In this document: positions 51,436-60,488 of the stretch, in pieces
Numbering within the stretch: the first letter of the stretch is position 1
How the letters are laid out: every line of letters starts with the position of its first letter
From: Streptantibioticus silvisoli
GTDB taxonomy: Bacteria > Actinomycetota > Actinomycetes > Streptomycetales > Streptomycetaceae
NCBI RefSeq assembly: GCF_027947535.2
Contig: NZ_JAAGKO020000043.1
Location: 1-64,000, forward strand
DNA length: 64,000 nt
Direction: 5' to 3'
Notes under the pieces: generated by a model
What the model was told of the DNA's origin: nothing
Databases searched by the model: none
What the model saw: only the letters and a program-made list of their open reading frames with translations
Program-made: the position numbers and the translations under genes

Positions 51436-51738
51436 ATGAGCACTCTTGAGCCCGAGCGCGGGGCGGGTACCGGAACCCTTGTCGAGCCCACGCCCCAGGT
51501 GTCGCACGGTGACGGGGACCACGAGCGCTTCGCCCACTACGTCCAGAAGGACAAGATCATGGAGAGCGCGCTCTCCGGATCACCGGTGGTGGCGCTCTGC
51601 GGCAAGGTCTGGGTGCCGGGCCGCGACCCGAAGAAGTATCCGGTCTGTCCGATGTGCAAGGAGATCTTCGAGTCGATGGAACTCGGCGGCGGGGACGGCA
51701 AGGGCGGAAAGGGCGGCAAGGACGGCGGGAAGAAGTAG
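51436..51738 (+). CDS. DUF3039 family protein
   Basis: A 100-residue protein conserved across actinobacteria. The core is HERFAHYVQKDKIMESALSG, then ALCGKVWVPGRDPKKYPVCP and MCKEIFE, with the three cysteines probably binding zinc together with a histidine. A Gly/Lys tail follows (GKGGKGGKDGGKK). Function unknown; the basic tail suggests nucleic acid contact (inference only). Confidence 0.9.
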   Translation: MSTLEPERGAGTGTLVEPTPQVSHGDGDHERFAHYVQKDKIMESALSGSPVVALCGKVWVPGRDPKKYPVCPMCKEIFESMELGGGDGKGGKGGKDGGKK

Positions 51739-51904
51739 CCCGGCCGGGGGTTGCCGGAGCCGAGTGGCGGGCGGTGCGGCCCGCCGGGGCCGGCCTGCTC
51801 GCCCCGGGCCGGTCCGCCCCCGCCCGCACCGCGGCGGAACGCGTTCGCCATCCGGGGTGACCCTGGCCCGGGACAGCGCCGGCGGGCGCTGACAGGATGG
51901 GCGT

Positions 51905-53530
51905 ATGGAACGCATGGATCTCATCCCGGCGCCGCGGCACGTGACCCCGCACCCGGCGGCCGAGCCCTTCGTCCTCACCGCCGGTGCCACCCTGGACGCC
52001 GGGCCGGGCACCGGGGGGACCGCGCGGTGGCTGCGGGGGGTGCTGGGGGCCGCGTTCGGGACCGAGTTGGCGCCGGGGGCGGACGGCGCCGCGGTCCGGC
52101 TGCGGATCGACGCGGAGCTGGGCGCGGAGGCGTACCGGCTGGAGGTCACCGCGCAGGCGGTCACGCTGACCGGCGGGGACGCGGCGGGGGTCTTCTGGGG
52201 CGCGCAGACCCTGCGGCAGCTGTGCGGGCCGGCCGCCTTCCGCCGGGCGGCGCTGGGCGGCCCGGCGCCGTCGATCGCCGCGGTGCTCGTCGAGGACCGG
52301 CCCCGGTTCCGCTGGCGGGGGTTCATGCTGGACGTCGCCCGGCACTTCCTGCCCAAGGACGTCGTGCTGCGGTACGTCGACCTGATGGCGGCGCACAAGC
52401 TGAACGTGCTGCACCTGCACCTGACCGACGACCAGGGCTGGCGGGTGGAGATCAAGCGCTACCCGCGGCTGACGCAGACCGGCGCGTGGCGGGAGCGGAC
52501 CAAGGTCGGGCTGCGCGAGTCGCCGCTGTGGGACGAACGCCCGCACGGCGGCTTCTACACCGGTGACGACATCCGCGAGATCGTCGCCTACGCCGCCGCC
52601 CGGCACATCACCGTCGTGCCGGAGATCGACGTCCCCGGCCACTCCCAGGCCGCCATCGCCGCCTACCCCGAACTGGGCAACGCCGACGTCGTCGACACCG
52701 CGGCCCTCGGGGTGCTGACGAGCTGGGGCGTCAACGTCAACGTGCTCGCCCCGACCGAGGGCGTGCTGCGGTTCTACGAGGACGTGCTCACCGAGGTCCT
52801 CGACCTGTTCCCGTCGAAGGTCATCCACCTCGGCGGCGACGAGTGCCCCAAGGAACAGTGGATGAAGTCCGACGCGGCGCAGGACCGGATCCGCGAGCTG
52901 GGGCTGCGCGACGAGGAGGCCCTGCAGAGCTGGTTCATCGGGCACTTCGGGCGCTGGCTGGCCGACCGCGGCCGGCAGCTCGCCGGCTGGGACGAGATCC
53001 TCCAGGGCGGCTCCCTGGTGCCCGGCGCGCTGGTTGCCTCCTGGCGCGGCTACGGCGGCGGCATCAAGGCGGCCGAGGCCGGGCACGACGTCGTGATGTG
53101 CCCCGAGCAGCAGGTCTACCTCGACCACCGCCAGCACGCCGGGCCCGACGAACCGGTGCCCATCGGCTTCGTACGGACCCTGGAGGACGTGCACCGTTTC
53201 GAACCGGTACCGCCGCGGCTGGCCGGAACACCCGCGCAGGAACGGGTGATCGGCGCGCAGGCCAACATCTGGACCGAGGTGCTGGACAGCGTGCGGGCCG
53301 TCGACTACGCGGTCTTCCCGCGACTTTCGGCCTTCGCCGAGGTGGTCTGGTCCGACCTGCCCGCCCCCGAGCGGCGCGACCACGAGGACTTCACCGCGCG
53401 AATGTCCACGCATTACCAGCGGCTTGACGCCTTGGGCGTCGAATACCGCCCGCCCGGCGGCCCCCACCCGTGGCAGCGCCGGCCCGGGGTCGCCGGACGC
53501 CCGATCGCCGGGCCGCCCCCGATCGTGTGA
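51905..53530 (+). CDS. Beta-N-acetylhexosaminidase (GH20)
   Basis: A 541-residue glycoside hydrolase family 20 enzyme cleaving terminal GlcNAc/GalNAc from chitin or glycan oligomers. An N-terminal alpha/beta domain (about 1-125) is followed by a TIM barrel that begins RPRFRWRGFMLDVARHF. It contains HLHLTDDQGWR, VVPEIDVPGHSQAA and the catalytic Asp-Glu pair in HLGGDECPKEQW. Substrate-assisted catalysis through the acetamido group is known for GH20. No signal peptide is visible, so it is likely intracellular and acts on imported chito-oligomers or recycled wall sugars. Start ATG 51905 or ATG 51914. Confidence 0.95.
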   Translation: MERMDLIPAPRHVTPHPAAEPFVLTAGATLDAGPGTGGTARWLRGVLGAAFGTELAPGADGAAVRLRIDAELGAEAYRLEVTAQAVTLTGGDAAGVFWGAQTLRQLCGPAAFRRAALGGPAPSIAAVLVEDRPRFRWRGFMLDVARHFLPKDVVLRYVDLMAAHKLNVLHLHLTDDQGWRVEIKRYPRLTQTGAWRERTKVGLRESPLWDERPHGGFYTGDDIREIVAYAAARHITVVPEIDVPGHSQAAIAAYPELGNADVVDTAALGVLTSWGVNVNVLAPTEGVLRFYEDVLTEVLDLFPSKVIHLGGDECPKEQWMKSDAAQDRIRELGLRDEEALQSWFIGHFGRWLADRGRQLAGWDEILQGGSLVPGALVASWRGYGGGIKAAEAGHDVVMCPEQQVYLDHRQHAGPDEPVPIGFVRTLEDVHRFEPVPPRLAGTPAQERVIGAQANIWTEVLDSVRAVDYAVFPRLSAFAEVVWSDLPAPERRDHEDFTARMSTHYQRLDALGVEYRPPGGPHPWQRRPGVAGRPIAGPPPIV

Positions 53531-53826
53531 GCTGTGCCGGATTGTCCCCCCGCCGTCCCGCCGGAAGTGGCAGGCTGACCGCCGGGTAAATGGCGCAACG
53601 GGTGTCGTACGCCGCGAAATGCCAGGAGAGGGCGGGGGGATGGGCAATCGGATGATCGGCCTGTATCAGGACAGAGCCGCCCTTCGCGGGCCCTCGGGTT
53701 GATCGGGCCGGAACATGTGCCAGAGTTGCCGTCACCGCGCTGTCAGCACGTACCGTACGGCCGACAGGACGGTGAGGGCCGGGACGGTCGGCGACGACCT
53801 GCTGACGCCGTGGAAGGGACAGCTGC

Positions 53827-54708
53827 GTGACCACGTACGCACGGCAGACGGGACGCACGGTGACGCTGCCCGCCTCGCTCGACGAGGCGGTGGCGGCCCT
53901 GGAAGCCATGCCCGCAGCCGTGCCGGTCGCCGGCGGCACCGACCTGATGGCCGCGGTCAACTCCGGCCTGCTGCGCCCCGCCGGACTCGTCGGCCTCGGC
54001 CGGATCAGCGAGATCCGCGGCTGGCAGTACGCCGACGGCAACGCGCTGCTCGGCGCCGGACTCACCCACGCCCGCATGGGCCGCCCCGACTTCGCCGCCC
54101 TCATCCCCGCGCTGGCCGCCGCCGCCCGGGCCGCCGGCCCCCCGCAGATCCGCAACGCCGGCACCCTCGGCGGCAACATCGTCACCGCCGCGCCCACCGG
54201 TGACGCCCTGCCGGTGCTCGCCGCGCTGGAGGCCACCGTCGTACTGGCCGGCCCCGAAGGCAGCCGCGAGGTCCCGGTCAGCCACCTGCTGACCGGCATG
54301 GACCCGCTGCGCCCGGGGGAGTTGCTGGCCTTCGTGCGCGCCCCGCTGCTGCACGCGCCGCAGACCTTCCTGAAGGCCACCGGCCGCACCGGCCCCGGCC
54401 GGGCCGCCGCCTCGGTCGCCCTGGTCCTCGACCCGGCCCGGCGCGGCGTGCGGATCGCGGTCGGCGCGGTCGCCCCGATGCCGCTGCGCCCGCTGGAGGC
54501 GGAGGCCTGGGTGGCCGGCCTCATCGACTGGGACGGCGCCCGCACCCTCGACCCCGAGGCGTGCACCGCGTTCGGCGAATACGTCGCGATGTCCTGCATC
54601 CCGGACCCGCCCGATCCCGCGGAGGGCGAGTTGCCGCCCGCCGTGCTCCACCTGCGGCGCACCGTGGCCGCACTGTCCCGCCGCGCACTGGGGAGGGCGC
54701 TTTCGTGA
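53827..54708 (+). CDS. Xanthine-dehydrogenase-like FAD-binding subunit
   Basis: A 293-residue FAD subunit of a molybdenum hydroxylase. The PCMH-type FAD domain has VPVAGGTDLMAAVNSG and the canonical RNAGTLGGNIVTAAPTGDAL. The CO-dehydrogenase-flavoprotein C-terminal domain includes FLKATGRTGPGRAAASVAL. GTG 53827 follows GGAAGGGA. The stop overlaps the start of the next gene (GTGA), so the three genes form one operon. It should pass electrons from the Fe-S clusters to FAD and on to NAD+ or O2. The 296 bp before it hold no other gene. Confidence 0.93.
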   Translation: MTTYARQTGRTVTLPASLDEAVAALEAMPAAVPVAGGTDLMAAVNSGLLRPAGLVGLGRISEIRGWQYADGNALLGAGLTHARMGRPDFAALIPALAAAARAAGPPQIRNAGTLGGNIVTAAPTGDALPVLAALEATVVLAGPEGSREVPVSHLLTGMDPLRPGELLAFVRAPLLHAPQTFLKATGRTGPGRAAASVALVLDPARRGVRIAVGAVAPMPLRPLEAEAWVAGLIDWDGARTLDPEACTAFGEYVAMSCIPDPPDPAEGELPPAVLHLRRTVAALSRRALGRALS

Positions 54709-56693
54709 GCGACGACTACGCCGGCGACGAGGGCCAGTACCAGCACCCGTACGAGGGTGGCTACGAGAACTACCAGACCCCCTACCAGGGGGTGTACGAC
54801 GGCACGTACCCGCTCGGCGACGGCACCGCGGCCGCCGGCCACGGCGAGGTGCCGGCCGGCGGGTTCGCGCCGGGCGGCGGGGTGTGGCAACCCCTGGCGC
54901 AGAACGGCGAGTTCGACGCCGAGGCGACCATGAGCACGCAGTTCGCCGGCAACTTCGACTTCGAGGCGCTGCGCACCGGCGAACAGCCGCTGGCCGCCCC
55001 GGGCCACGGATACGTCCCGCAGCCCTACGTACCCCAGCACGACGACTACCAGCAGCAGCAGCAGCAGCCGGCCGAGGGCGGAGTGTGGCACCCGGCCGCC
55101 GAACACGTGCCGCCGCAGGCCGAGGAGCAGGCGGCGGCCGAGCAGTGGTCGGTGCCGTTCGCGCCGGAGGACCCGGCCGAGGAGTCCGGCGAGTACTCGC
55201 TCGGCGCGGTCGTCACCCCGCCGCTGGACCCCCCGGCGCCGCAGGCCGCGCACTACCCCGGCGCCTACCAGCAGCCCTACGCCCCCGAGGCGTACCAACC
55301 CCCGCCCGACGGGGGGGAGTTCGCGCCCGGCGAGCCGCAGTCCCACGCCCCGCACGAGTACGCCCCCGGCCCGGTCGCGGACCCGCTCACCGATCCGCTG
55401 CCCGACCCGCTGACCGACCCGCTCCCCGAGGACTACGCCTCCGGGGACTTCGCGCCGTCCCCCGCCGCACCGGCCGACTTCCCCCCGGCCGGGTTCGCGC
55501 CGCAGGAGTACGCGCCGGAGGACGCGCCGCGGGAGTACACGCCCGAGGACGGGCCGCAGGAGTACGTGCCGGAGGACGCGCCGCAGGAGTACACGTCCGG
55601 GGACGCGCCGCGGGAGTACGCGCCCGAGGAGGCGCCGCAGGAGTACGTGCCGGAGGACGCGCCGCAGGAGTACGCGCCCGGGGACGGGCCGCAGGAGTAC
55701 GCGCCCGAGGACTACGCACCGGGCGGCTTCACCGACCCGGCCGGCCCGGACGCGGCCGGCGCCGCCGCACAGGACCTCGCGCAGGACGAGCCGCACCCGG
55801 AGTCCGAGCAGCTCCCGGAGCCGGCCGCCGGGCCCGAGTCCTACGAGCCGCCCGCCGACCTGGCCGGCCCCGAGCCCGGCACTGGCCCGGACGCCCCGCC
55901 GGACGACCCCGCGGGCTTCCCCGAGGCCTCCCCGGACGACCCCGCGGGCTTCCCGGACGACCCCGCGGGCCTGCCGGCCGCCGACGCCCCGCCGCAGGCC
56001 GCGCCGGACGTGCCGCAGGACGCCGAGGACGGCGCGCTGCCCGAACCGCACAGCGAACACCCCACCGCCTCCTACGTGTTGACCGTCAACGGCACCGACC
56101 GGCCGGTCACCGACGCCTGGCTCGGCGAGTCCCTGCTGTACGTGCTGCGCGAACGCCTCGGCCTGGCCGGCGCCAAGGACGGCTGCGAACAGGGCGAATG
56201 CGGCGCCTGCTCGGTCCAGGTCGACGGCCGGCTGGTCGCCTCCTGCCTGGTGCCCGCCGCCACCGCCGCCGGCAGCGAGGTCCGCACCGTCGAGGGCCTG
56301 GCCCGGGACGGCCACCCCTCCGACGTGCAGCGGGCGCTGGCCGAGTGCGGCGCGGTGCAGTGCGGCTTCTGCCTGCCCGGCATGGCGATGACCGTGCACG
56401 ACCTGCTGGAGGGCAACCACCGCCCCACCGAACTGCGCACCCGGGCCGCCCTGGCCGGCAACCTGTGCCGCTGCTCCGGCTACCAGGGCGTGCTCAACGC
56501 GGTGGAACGCGTCTCGGCCGAACGGGAGGCGGCCCACGAGGCCGCCCAGGAAGCGCACGAGGCGGAACGCCAGGCGGCCGGGCACGATCCGGGCCACGAG
56601 CCGGCCTTCGCCTCCGGCAACGAGCTGTTCGCCGCCGGGACCGCCCGCATCCCGCACCAGTCCACCGGCGACCCGGACGGAGCCTCGTCATGA
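54705..56693 (+). CDS. 2Fe-2S subunit of the molybdenum hydroxylase with a long disordered N-terminus
   Basis: 662 residues. Only residues about 470-625 form the known subunit: a plant-type 2Fe-2S domain with GCEQGECGAC (Cys494, 499, 502) and a second domain with CGFC...CRCSGY, both cysteine sets intact. The first about 465 residues are acidic, Pro/Glu/Gln/Tyr-rich and disordered, including eight nonapeptides of EYAPEDAPQ type and DDPAGFP repeats. No signal peptide is seen. Similar long extensions seem usual in Streptomyces homologs. The start is GTG 54705, overlapping the upstream stop. The gene overlaps the Mo subunit by ATGA. The extension's role is unknown. Confidence 0.9.
   Translation: MSDDYAGDEGQYQHPYEGGYENYQTPYQGVYDGTYPLGDGTAAAGHGEVPAGGFAPGGGVWQPLAQNGEFDAEATMSTQFAGNFDFEALRTGEQPLAAPGHGYVPQPYVPQHDDYQQQQQQPAEGGVWHPAAEHVPPQAEEQAAAEQWSVPFAPEDPAEESGEYSLGAVVTPPLDPPAPQAAHYPGAYQQPYAPEAYQPPPDGGEFAPGEPQSHAPHEYAPGPVADPLTDPLPDPLTDPLPEDYASGDFAPSPAAPADFPPAGFAPQEYAPEDAPREYTPEDGPQEYVPEDAPQEYTSGDAPREYAPEEAPQEYVPEDAPQEYAPGDGPQEYAPEDYAPGGFTDPAGPDAAGAAAQDLAQDEPHPESEQLPEPAAGPESYEPPADLAGPEPGTGPDAPPDDPAGFPEASPDDPAGFPDDPAGLPAADAPPQAAPDVPQDAEDGALPEPHSEHPTASYVLTVNGTDRPVTDAWLGESLLYVLRERLGLAGAKDGCEQGECGACSVQVDGRLVASCLVPAATAAGSEVRTVEGLARDGHPSDVQRALAECGAVQCGFCLPGMAMTVHDLLEGNHRPTELRTRAALAGNLCRCSGYQGVLNAVERVSAEREAAHEAAQEAHEAERQAAGHDPGHEPAFASGNELFAAGTARIPHQSTGDPDGASS
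55506..55721 (+). repeat. Eight 27-bp repeats encoding EYAPEDAPQ
   Basis: GAGTACGCGCCCGAGGACGC-type units of 27 bp, each one nonapeptide, run in frame inside the Fe-S subunit gene. Variation is mostly E/G and A/T/V substitutions. Confidence 0.9.
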
Positions 56694-59035
56694 CCGGACC
56701 CGACGCGGCGACAGCCACCCCCTCCCTGGCCGGGCCGGCCGCACCGGCCGACCCGCCCGCCGAGGGCGCCGAGGACAGCCGGCACGGGCTGGGCAGCTCG
56801 CTGCCGCGGACCGACGCCGAGGCCAAGACCAAGGGCGTCTTCCCCTACGCCGCCGACCTGTGGGCCGAGGGCCTGCTGTGGGCCGCCGTGCTGCGCTCAC
56901 CGCACCCGCACGCCCGCATCCTCTCCCTCGACACCGCCGCCGCGGCCGCGATGCCCGGCGTGCACGCCGTCGTCACGCACGCCGACGTGCCCGGCGAGAC
57001 CACCCACGGCCGCCGCAGCACCGCCGACCGCCCGGTCTTCGCGCACGACGTCGTCCGCTTCCACGGCGAGCCGATCGCCGCCGTCGCCGCCGACCACCCC
57101 GACACCGCCCGGCTGGCCGCCGCCGCCATCGCGGTCGAGTACGAGGTGCTGCCACCGGTCACCGACCCGGAGAAGGCCTTCTCCGCCGACCCCCTGCACC
57201 CCGACGGCAACCTCATCCGCCACATCCCGCTGCGCCACGGCGACCCGGACGCGGTCGGCGACATCGTCGTGGAGGGCCTGTACCGGGTCGGCCGCCAGGA
57301 CCCCGCGCCGGTCGGCGCCGAGGCCGGCCTCGCGGTGCCCCGGCAGGACGGCGGCGTCGAGCTGTACCTGGCCTCCACCGACCCGCACGCCGACCGCGAC
57401 ACCGCCGCCGCCTGCCTGGCGCTGGAGACGGACCGGGTCAAGGTCGTGGTCACCGGGGTGCCCGGCGCGATGGGCGACCGCGAGGACGCCGGCTTCGGCC
57501 TGCCGCTGGGCCTGCTGGCGCTGCGCACCGGCTGCCCGGTCAAGCTGGTCGCCACCCGCGAGGAGTCCTTCCTCGGCCACGCCCACCGGCACCCGGCCCT
57601 GCTGCGCTACCGCCACCACGCCGACGGCGAGGGCCGGCTGGTCAAGGTGGAGGCCCAGCTGCTGCTGGACGCCGGCGCCTACGCCGACACCTCCTCCGAC
57701 GCGCTGGCCGCCGCCGTCGCGTTCGCCGCCGGCCCCTACGTCGTGCCGAACGTCTTCGTCGAGGGCTGGGCGGTACGCACCAACAACCCGCCGTCCGGCC
57801 ACGTGCGCGGCGAGGGCGCGATGCAGGTGTGCTCCGCCTACGAGGGGCAGATGGACAAGCTCGCCGCCCGGCTGGGCCTGGACCCGGCCGAGCTGCGCAT
57901 GCGCAACGTGATGGCCACCGGCGACCCGCTGCCCACCGGCCAGACGGTGACCTGCCCGGCGCCGGTCGGTGAACTGCTGAAGGCGGTGCGGGACGCCGAG
58001 CTGCCGCCGCTGCCGTCCGCCGACGACGAGGAGGAGTGGCTGCTGCCCGGCGGCCTGGAGGGCTCCGGCGAGCCGGGCGCGGTGCGCCGCGGCGTCGGCT
58101 ACGCGCTGGGCATGGTCCACATGCTGGGGGCCGAGGGCCACGACGAGGTGTCCACCGCCACGGTCAAGGTGCTCGGCGGTTCGGCCACCGTGATCTGCGC
58201 CGCGGTGGAGACCGGCCAGGGCTTCACCACGCTGGCCCGGCAGATCGTGCAGGAGGTGCTGGGGGTGGAGGACGTCACGGTCTCCGCCGCCGACACCGAC
58301 CAGCCGCCGGCCGGCCCGTCGGCCCGCGGCCGGCACACCTGGGTGTCCGGCGGCGCGGTGGAACGGGCCGCGAAGATGGTCCGCACCCAGCTGCTGCAAC
58401 CGCTGGCGGCGAAGTTCGGCATGTCGGTGGAGCTGCTGTCCATCGCCGACGGCAAGATCACCAGCTACGACGGCGTGCTGTCCACCACGGTCGCCGAGGC
58501 GCTGGACGGCAAGGAGCTGTGGGCCACCGCGCAGTGCCGCCCGCACCCCACCGAGCCGCTGGACGAGAACGGGCAGGGCGACGCCTTCGTGGGCCTGGCC
58601 TTCGCCGCGATCCGGGCCGTGGTCGACGTGGACATCGAGCTGGGCACCGTCCGGGTGGTCGAGATGGCCGTCGCGCAGGACGTCGGCCGGCAGTTGAACC
58701 CCGCCCAGGTCGCCGCCCGCATCGAGGCCGGCGTCACCCAGGGCGTCGGCATGGCGCTGATGGAGGACCTGCGGGCGCCGCGCGGGGTGATCAAGCGCCC
58801 GTCGCTGACCGGTTACGCGCTGCCCACCGCGCTGGACGCCCCCCGGGTGCGCATCGTGGCACTGCTGGAGGAACGGGACGTGGTCGCCCCCTTCGGCGCC
58901 AAGGCGGTCAGCGCGATCCCGGTGGTGGTCTCCCCGGCCGCCGTGGCCTCCGCCGTCCGCGCCGCCACCGGCCGCCCGGTCGGCCGCCTCCCCATCCGCC
59001 CGCAGGCCGCGGTGGCCCGCCCCACCGGAGCCTGA
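56690..59035 (+). CDS. Xanthine-dehydrogenase-like molybdopterin-binding subunit, atypical active site
   Basis: 781 residues with the two Mo-hydroxylase halves: the alpha/beta 'hammerhead' (RTDAEAKTKGVFPYAADLWA...) and the Mo-binding part (GAGAYADTSS, SGHVRGEGAMQV, QDVGRQLNPAQVAARIEAG). Two hallmarks are changed. The GGxFGGK cofactor loop reads GAMGDREDAGFG. The catalytic glutamate of GxGEPP is missing, the site reading FGAKAVSAIPVVVSP with Ala742 at the Glu position. I believe Streptomyces homologs share this. It is co-transcribed with the FAD and Fe-S subunits. The substrate cannot be given; classical xanthine hydroxylation is doubtful. Confidence 0.88.
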   Translation: MTGPDAATATPSLAGPAAPADPPAEGAEDSRHGLGSSLPRTDAEAKTKGVFPYAADLWAEGLLWAAVLRSPHPHARILSLDTAAAAAMPGVHAVVTHADVPGETTHGRRSTADRPVFAHDVVRFHGEPIAAVAADHPDTARLAAAAIAVEYEVLPPVTDPEKAFSADPLHPDGNLIRHIPLRHGDPDAVGDIVVEGLYRVGRQDPAPVGAEAGLAVPRQDGGVELYLASTDPHADRDTAAACLALETDRVKVVVTGVPGAMGDREDAGFGLPLGLLALRTGCPVKLVATREESFLGHAHRHPALLRYRHHADGEGRLVKVEAQLLLDAGAYADTSSDALAAAVAFAAGPYVVPNVFVEGWAVRTNNPPSGHVRGEGAMQVCSAYEGQMDKLAARLGLDPAELRMRNVMATGDPLPTGQTVTCPAPVGELLKAVRDAELPPLPSADDEEEWLLPGGLEGSGEPGAVRRGVGYALGMVHMLGAEGHDEVSTATVKVLGGSATVICAAVETGQGFTTLARQIVQEVLGVEDVTVSAADTDQPPAGPSARGRHTWVSGGAVERAAKMVRTQLLQPLAAKFGMSVELLSIADGKITSYDGVLSTTVAEALDGKELWATAQCRPHPTEPLDENGQGDAFVGLAFAAIRAVVDVDIELGTVRVVEMAVAQDVGRQLNPAQVAARIEAGVTQGVGMALMEDLRAPRGVIKRPSLTGYALPTALDAPRVRIVALLEERDVVAPFGAKAVSAIPVVVSPAAVASAVRAATGRPVGRLPIRPQAAVARPTGA

Positions 59036-59186
59036 CGGCCCGCTCGTGCCGTGAAGGCGCCGCCGCGGGCGGCGCGTGCCCGCGGTGTGCGGGCGGCCCG
59101 GCCGCCCGCCCGGTCACCCTTCGCTCCCCTGTACGCCTATAGGTCCCCCAGCGTTCCGCGGTGGTTCCGCGGTGTGCGGGGAACGG

Positions 59187-59232
59187 TACGCGGAAGTCCC
59201 CCCGAACGACACGTCGGGGGGACTTCCGCGTA
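59187..59232 (+). terminator. Terminator after the molybdenum hydroxylase operon
   Basis: A perfect 18-bp inverted repeat (59187-59204 / 59215-59232) with a 10-nt loop, about 150 bp past the last gene. Confidence 0.85.
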
Positions 59233-59536
59233 GCGGCCGGTATACCCAGGGCGACGCCGGGACCGCGGCGGTGTGACGCTGGGCATAGGGCCTGGGGCAC
59301 GTACGAACGTATGTAGTCGAGATGTGAAGACTCCGTAAAGGCCGAATTCGGCGCCCGGCGGCCGGACGGTGCGTCCTCCGCCTACGGATAATCAACGATC
59401 CTCCGTAGTACGTCACACCTTTGCCATGCGATTTTCCGGGCGCTAAGAATTGCCGAGCCGCAGGGCGCCGTGCTGCAACACGGCGTTTTCGCCATAAGGC
59501 GCCTGCGACCCAGCAACCGGATAGGACACGTAACCC
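59233..59536. other. Promoter and leader of the transglycosylase gene
   Basis: About 300 bp, AT-richer than its surroundings (for example ACGGATAATCAACGATCCTC). A hairpin CGCCGTG-N6-CACGGCG at 59466-59485 lies 50 bp before the gene. The long leader of a wall-lytic gene raises the thought of a ydaO-type riboswitch, but I could not match its conserved core. Confidence 0.4.
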
Positions 59537-60352
59537 ATGCCCATTCCCGCCACCTTCAACCGCACCACTCAGAACATTCGCAACGCCGCTTCCCGCATGA
59601 CCCGGACGCAGAAGCTGTCCGCGGCCGGCGTCGCCGTCGTCGGAGCCTCTGTCCTGGCGGTCGCGGTTGTGCCGGGATCGGTCCAGGCCGCGAATCCGAG
59701 CCACCTGCCCGTAGCGGGCACCGCCAAGTCCGTCGGGACCCCCGCTGCGGGCGCCGTCACCGCCAAGGCCGACGCCGCCCACCCCGAGCTGGTGCGGCAG
59801 CTGGTCGACGCGGCCGGCAAGGCCCCGGCGCCGGCGCACACCAAGGCCGCCGTCGCCACCAAGGCCGCCGTCGCGAAGAAGGCCGTCGTCGCGAAGAAGG
59901 CCAAGCCGGCCGTGGCCGTGGCGCACACCGCGACCGCCCGCAAGAACGACACGAAGAAGGCCGTCAGGCACCCGGCCGGGGCGGTGGCCCAGGTCGACGC
60001 CAGGACGGTCGCCAAGGCCGCTCCCGTCTACCAGGACAACCTCAACGGCTGGATACTCCAGGCGCTGTCGATCATGCACCAGCACAACATTCCCGGCAGC
60101 TACGAGGGAATCCACCGCAACATCCTGCGGGAGTCCAGCGGCAACCCGAACGCGATCAACCTGTGGGACGTCAACGCCAAGGCCGGCATTCCCTCCAAGG
60201 GTCTGCTCCAGGTTATTCCGCCGACCTTCGCGACCTACCACGTCGCGGGCACGTCGAAGAACATCTACGACCCGGTCGCGAACATCGTCGCCGCGTGCAA
60301 CTACGCCGCGCACCGCTACGGTTCGATGGACAACGTGAACTCCGCGTACTGA
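59537..60352 (+). CDS. Secreted lytic transglycosylase (SLT domain)
   Basis: A 271-residue exported protein. A long signal peptide (VVGASVLAVAVVPGSVQA, about to residue 50) leads to an Ala/Lys-rich linker of about 110 residues built of KAAVAKKA-like units, then a C-terminal SLT/lysozyme-like domain. Catalytic Glu199 sits in ILRESSGNPNAINLWD, and the domain closes with GLLQVIPPTFATYH, NIVAACNYAAHRYGS. It cleaves peptidoglycan between MurNAc and GlcNAc to make 1,6-anhydro ends. The Lys-rich linker may bind anionic wall polymers (inference). It is monocistronic with a terminator. Confidence 0.94.
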   Translation: MPIPATFNRTTQNIRNAASRMTRTQKLSAAGVAVVGASVLAVAVVPGSVQAANPSHLPVAGTAKSVGTPAAGAVTAKADAAHPELVRQLVDAAGKAPAPAHTKAAVATKAAVAKKAVVAKKAKPAVAVAHTATARKNDTKKAVRHPAGAVAQVDARTVAKAAPVYQDNLNGWILQALSIMHQHNIPGSYEGIHRNILRESSGNPNAINLWDVNAKAGIPSKGLLQVIPPTFATYHVAGTSKNIYDPVANIVAACNYAAHRYGSMDNVNSAY

Positions 60353-60427
60353 TCGCGGAATTCGGCCGACCGTTCGGCGGACCGTTCGGCGCAGGAATCG
60401 CGGAAGAACGGCGGGAAACAGCTGACA

Positions 60428-60465
60428 CGCGGGGCCCGGAGGCGAATTCGCTTCCGGGCCCCGCG
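60428..60465 (+). terminator. Transglycosylase gene terminator
   Basis: An 18-bp inverted repeat around GAATTC (CGCGGGGCCCGGAGGCGA and complement, one G-U) lies 75 bp after the stop and ends about 25 bp before the next start. Confidence 0.85.
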
Positions 60466-60488
60466 CGTTCACGCCTACCATCCCGGCC

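Noticed and set aside
59233-59536. ydaO (cyclic di-AMP) riboswitch before the transglycosylase gene
   Set aside because: Position and gene type fit, but I could not find the conserved core; left as an unassigned leader.
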